Shown here: piece after piece, positions 61,737-64,000 of the stretch
Layout: every line of letters begins with the position of its first letter
Numbering within the stretch: position 1 is the stretch's first letter
Origin: Actinacidiphila alni
GTDB lineage: Bacteria; Actinomycetota; Actinomycetes; Streptomycetales; Streptomycetaceae
Direction: 5' to 3'
NCBI RefSeq assembly: GCF_900112845.1
Contig: NZ_FONG01000003.1
Coordinates: 310,001 to 374,000, forward strand
Length of the DNA stretch: 64,000 nucleotides
The notes under the pieces: generated by a model
Database searches by the model: none
Seen by the model: the letters and a program-made list of their open reading frames with translations, nothing else
What the model was told of the DNA's origin: nothing
Position numbers and translations under genes: made by a program

Positions 61737-62555
61737 ATGGCCGACCCGCAGTGGAAACGCCTCGTCGAACACGTCATGGCGGTTCCGGAACGTGTCTACG
61801 AGCACTGGAGCAGCACCGAAGGCTGGGACAACGACACCGAATTCGGCAAGGAGTACGGCGAGAACCGCGTCTCCTGGTGCGTGATCTTCGACTGGGACAT
61901 GTACCACGACGTCGGCCTCGACAAGGTCGTGCCGAAGACCGACAACGTCACCGCGTTCAGCAAGTGGGCCCGCGAGAAGGGCGCCTGGTCCGCCTACCCG
62001 AGCATCGGCGCCTGGGTGAACCTGGACAACGGGCAGCACACCGAGATCGTCACCGGATTCGACGAGCGGTACGTCCACACCAAGGGCGGCAACAGCGTCA
62101 AGGCCGGCTCGACCGACAACGGCCAGGGCAACGGTGTGTGGTCGCACCGGGAACTGCGCCGCGCGCAGAGGGTCAGCGGCTACTTCGCGCCGCGCTTTCC
62201 CGACGGGATCTGCCCGCCGACCGCGGACCCCGCCGATCCGCGCGGCGGCCGTGCGGTGGACTCCTACCGGGCGCGCGCGGCCGCGTCGCACACGGCGCCC
62301 GAATTCCCCGGCCGGAAGTACTTCGTGCTCGGCGCGGTCAGCGACCACGCCCTGCTGCTCCAGACCTGGCTCCAGCGCGGGAACTGGGGCCCGCCGTACA
62401 AGGTCGGCCCGTCGCGCACCATGACCGCGCTCGACTTGGAGAAGGTGAGGGCGCTCCAGAAGCACTACCCGGCGCTCGCCCCGGCCGACGGCCTGACCGG
62501 GCCGCTGACCTGGAGCTACGCCTACGAGGTCGCGTACGGTCTGCGCGCCCGCTAG
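61737..62555 (+). CDS. Endolysin-like Cys peptidase (CHAP-type) with peptidoglycan-binding tail, no signal peptide
   Basis: This 272-residue protein has a Cys/His arrangement resembling CHAP or NlpC peptidases: Cys48 in RVSWCVIFDWDMYHD and His101 in DNGQHTEIVTGFDE, with the following Glu/Asn. The C-terminal 60 residues look like a PG_binding_1 motif (ALDLEKVRALQKHYP; GLTGPLTWSYAYE). There is no signal peptide, as in phage endolysins and in lytic cargos of contractile systems. A GGGGGAGGG ribosome site precedes ATG 61737. No holin or phage gene is nearby. Function inferred. Confidence 0.65.
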   Translation: MADPQWKRLVEHVMAVPERVYEHWSSTEGWDNDTEFGKEYGENRVSWCVIFDWDMYHDVGLDKVVPKTDNVTAFSKWAREKGAWSAYPSIGAWVNLDNGQHTEIVTGFDERYVHTKGGNSVKAGSTDNGQGNGVWSHRELRRAQRVSGYFAPRFPDGICPPTADPADPRGGRAVDSYRARAAASHTAPEFPGRKYFVLGAVSDHALLLQTWLQRGNWGPPYKVGPSRTMTALDLEKVRALQKHYPALAPADGLTGPLTWSYAYEVAYGLRAR

Positions 62556-62565
62556 CGGGCGGTGA

Positions 62566-62733
62566 TCACTCGCCGCCGCCGCGGTAGCCGCGCAGCAGGA
62601 ACCAGGCGAGGAAGGCGACACCGAGCACCGAGATGACGATCACACTGCGCATCACCGGACCCGGTCCTGGCGAGTCCGACAGCGCGAGCGTCGTGAGGTC
62701 GTGGAAGGCGCCGAGATCCGTGTGGCTCTGCAT
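62566..62733 (-). CDS. Small single-pass membrane protein
   Basis: This 55-residue protein has one strong hydrophobic segment (RSVIVISVLGVAFLAWFLL) followed by a short Arg/Gly-rich end. The ATG at 62733 has GGAG 7 bases upstream. It converges on the endolysin-like gene with 10 bases between stops. No family recognised. Confidence 0.65.
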   Translation of the reverse strand: MQSHTDLGAFHDLTTLALSDSPGPGPVMRSVIVISVLGVAFLAWFLLRGYRGGGE

Positions 62734-62909
62734 GGGGGTACTCCTAACGGTCCGGTTGCCCAGACTAGACCCGGGTGCCGGGCCGTCCGCGCCCCGGGTC
62801 GGTGCGCGCGTCGGCGTGGCGGGCCGGCCGGGAGGGCGCGGTACGAAAACCGGACAAAGCGGGGCCGTTCTGTTCGGGGCCCGCACGCGGCCGTACCGCG
62901 TCTGCTTCA

Positions 62910-63047
62910 ATGGTGCACATGGCCAGCATCACTGACTCCGGGACAGGTCGCGACGACCTCGAGCCCTTCTGGCCGTCCCGGCAGGAGCACCACTTCGACC
63001 GCTGGTGTTGCCGCGCGATCCCCGCGCGGACCCGCGTTTCGAGCTGA
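62910..63047 (+). CDS. Short upstream ORF with Cys-Cys motif
   Basis: This 45-residue reading frame (alternative ATG at 62919, 42 residues) is 91 bases upstream of the winged-helix gene. It has a balanced, protein-like composition (DDLEPFWPSRQEHHFDRW) and ends CCRAIPARTRVSS. Adjacent Cys codons in short upstream ORFs are a known sensor of cysteine supply in actinobacteria. It could be such a leader peptide; coding is not proven. Confidence 0.45.
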   Translation: MVHMASITDSGTGRDDLEPFWPSRQEHHFDRWCCRAIPARTRVSS

Positions 63048-63138
63048 CCGCCGCGGCGGCCCCCGAGCCGTCGCCACCAGCCACCGGTCCCGCGCAATAC
63101 GGCGTCCTGACGACCCCATCGCGCGAAAGAGCCGAACG

Positions 63139-63777
63139 ATGTCGAATCTCCCGCACATCCACTCCGTGCCCACTCCTGCCACCACCCCCGCCGGCGCCGC
63201 ACCGGCCGCCAACAGGCAGCGGCTGCGCGCCGTACGCCCCGACGAGGTGCCGCCCGCGCCGGACTTCCTGCCGCCGGGCGCCACCTGGCTGCCCGCGCCG
63301 GGCCATGTGCTGCCCGCCGTCCCCGGCGGCGCCCCGATGGTCGGCTATCTCGTCCTGGTCCCCGCGGACCAGGTCCCGGCGGCCGTCCAGGACCGGCCGC
63401 TGCCGATCGGCGCGGCCGGCCGGACCGCCCTCGCCGTCCCGGCGGACACCGTCCACCCGCTGGACGGTGCCGACCCGCTGGACGGAGCGCCGATCAGCAT
63501 CGACGGCGAGCGCCGTACCGCCGCCGTCGAGGGCCGCCGGCTCGACCTCACCTACCTGGAGTTCGAGCTGCTGGCCCATCTGGTCGCGCATCCGCACCGG
63601 GTGCACTCGCGCGACCAACTGGTCACCACCGTCTGGGGATACGGGCACGTGGGCGACGGCCGTACCGTCGACGTCCACATCGCCCGGCTGCGCCGCAAGC
63701 TCGGCGCGGAGCACCGCGCCAGCATCGTGACCGTGCGCCGGGTGGGCTACAAGTACGCCCCTACGGCACGACCGTGA
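63139..63777 (+). CDS. Winged-helix (OmpR/PhoB-type) transcriptional regulator
   Basis: This 212-residue protein has a C-terminal Trans_reg_C winged helix (LDLTYLEFELLAHLVAHPHR, VWGYGHVGDGRTVDVHIARL, VTVRRVGYKY, about residues 130-210) but no receiver domain; the N-terminal 125 residues are Pro/Ala-rich and unlike a response regulator. It is therefore an orphan DNA-binding protein. The ATG at 63139 has GAAAGAG upstream. Its end overlaps the convergent stress-protein gene by 17 bases. Confidence 0.85.
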   Translation: MSNLPHIHSVPTPATTPAGAAPAANRQRLRAVRPDEVPPAPDFLPPGATWLPAPGHVLPAVPGGAPMVGYLVLVPADQVPAAVQDRPLPIGAAGRTALAVPADTVHPLDGADPLDGAPISIDGERRTAAVEGRRLDLTYLEFELLAHLVAHPHRVHSRDQLVTTVWGYGHVGDGRTVDVHIARLRRKLGAEHRASIVTVRRVGYKYAPTARP

Positions 63778-64000
63778 CCGGCCACCGTCCGGCCTTGACC
63801 AGCCGGACGGCGACCGAACCGACGAAGCGGTGGCCGGCGCGTTCGGACGCGCCCACCACCACGGCGTCCGCCGTGAGCTGTTCCGCGGCGGCCGTCAGGC
63901 CGTTGTAGGGGTCGCCGCGGAAGGTGTGGAACTCCCACCGCACCGTGAAGGTCCCCTGCAGCCGCTCGACGGACTCGCGGATCTCGGCCATCAGCTGCTC
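63761..64000 (-). CDS. Universal stress protein, C-terminal part (start outside window)
   Basis: The last 80 or so codons of a UspA-fold protein: DAVVVGASERAGHRFVGSVA followed by VRLVKAGRWPVTVVP, with the G-x2-G-x9-G(S)-like nucleotide motif (GAS ... GSVAVRLVKAG). The frame is open to the window edge. It overlaps the convergent regulator gene by 17 bases. Confidence 0.85.
   Translation of the reverse strand, partial: EQLMAEIRESVERLQGTFTVRWEFHTFRGDPYNGLTAAAEQLTADAVVVGASERAGHRFVGSVAVRLVKAGRWPVTVVP

Noticed and set aside
61737..62733. A prophage remnant
   Set aside because: Only the endolysin-like gene hints at it. There is no integrase, terminase, capsid, holin or attachment repeat, and neighbours are ordinary chromosomal genes.

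Overview
The window is chromosomal DNA of a high-GC actinomycete, almost certainly a Streptomyces or close relative. The signs are very high GC with strong third-position bias, long spurious open frames on the antisense strands, TTG/GTG starts behind GGAGG-type ribosome sites, leaderless genes, a WhiJ-like regulatory trio, MurT/GatD, a c-di-AMP (ydaO-type) riboswitch in front of a secreted NlpC/P60 peptidase, and the order biotin genes - clpP paralogue - urease - tripeptidyl aminopeptidase - pfkA - gatD/murT. From memory this order resembles a core-arm region of S. coelicolor; that was not checked. I see no tRNA, rRNA, insertion sequence, CRISPR array, prophage or secondary-metabolite cluster.

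Layout. 1-9 kb: the 3' part of sbcC, two Lrp/AsnC regulators each divergent from a sulfur-related enzyme (a rhodanese and a PLP trans-sulfuration enzyme), a DUF885 protein, a GNAT and an ACT-GNAT acetyltransferase. 9-14 kb: an Hsp90-family ATPase translationally coupled to a 1023-residue TPR-like protein. 14-25 kb: a MocR regulator divergent from an EamA exporter, a purine permease, an SDR, a GntR regulator with a DasR-like operator over its promoter, a ROK protein, Mug DNA glycosylase, purB and a GDSL hydrolase. 25-29 kb: two coupled CNNM/CBS membrane proteins, a GNAT and a leaderless RHH/Doc-like toxin-antitoxin pair. 29-34 kb: biotin synthesis (bioB-bioA-bioD, with bioF divergent). 34-36 kb: a WhiJ-like trio (DUF397, XRE/DUF5753, ATP-binding protein). 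36-41 kb: LysR/LysE, a GNAT, a secreted Scabin/ScARP-like ADP-ribosyltransferase, the riboswitch-controlled NlpC/P60 peptidase, and a clpP paralogue divergent from a lone Phd antitoxin. 41.5-46.3 kb: urease operon ureABCFGD with no ureE. 46-56 kb: LysR plus amidotransferase, secreted aminopeptidase Tap, YbaK deacylase, bacterial PARG, NAD-dependent epimerase, PlsC, CtaG and unknown proteins. 56-64 kb: pfkA, gatD-murT, TetR divergent from an acyl-CoA dehydrogenase, an endolysin-like protein without a signal peptide, a short upstream ORF rich in Cys before a winged-helix regulator, and a partial universal stress protein.

Most genes are housekeeping or central metabolism, sitting in small operons separated by strong GC hairpins, several placed between convergent genes. 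The parts most worth a second look are the secreted guanine-type ADP-ribosyltransferase (with a PARG-family hydrolase 12 kb away), the toxin-antitoxin pair whose Fic motif has decayed, the Hsp90-TPR couple, the DasR-like site at 19.6 kb, the Cys-Cys upstream ORF at 62.9 kb and the lone Phd opposite clpP.

All calls come from reading the sequence and from family knowledge; no database search was run.
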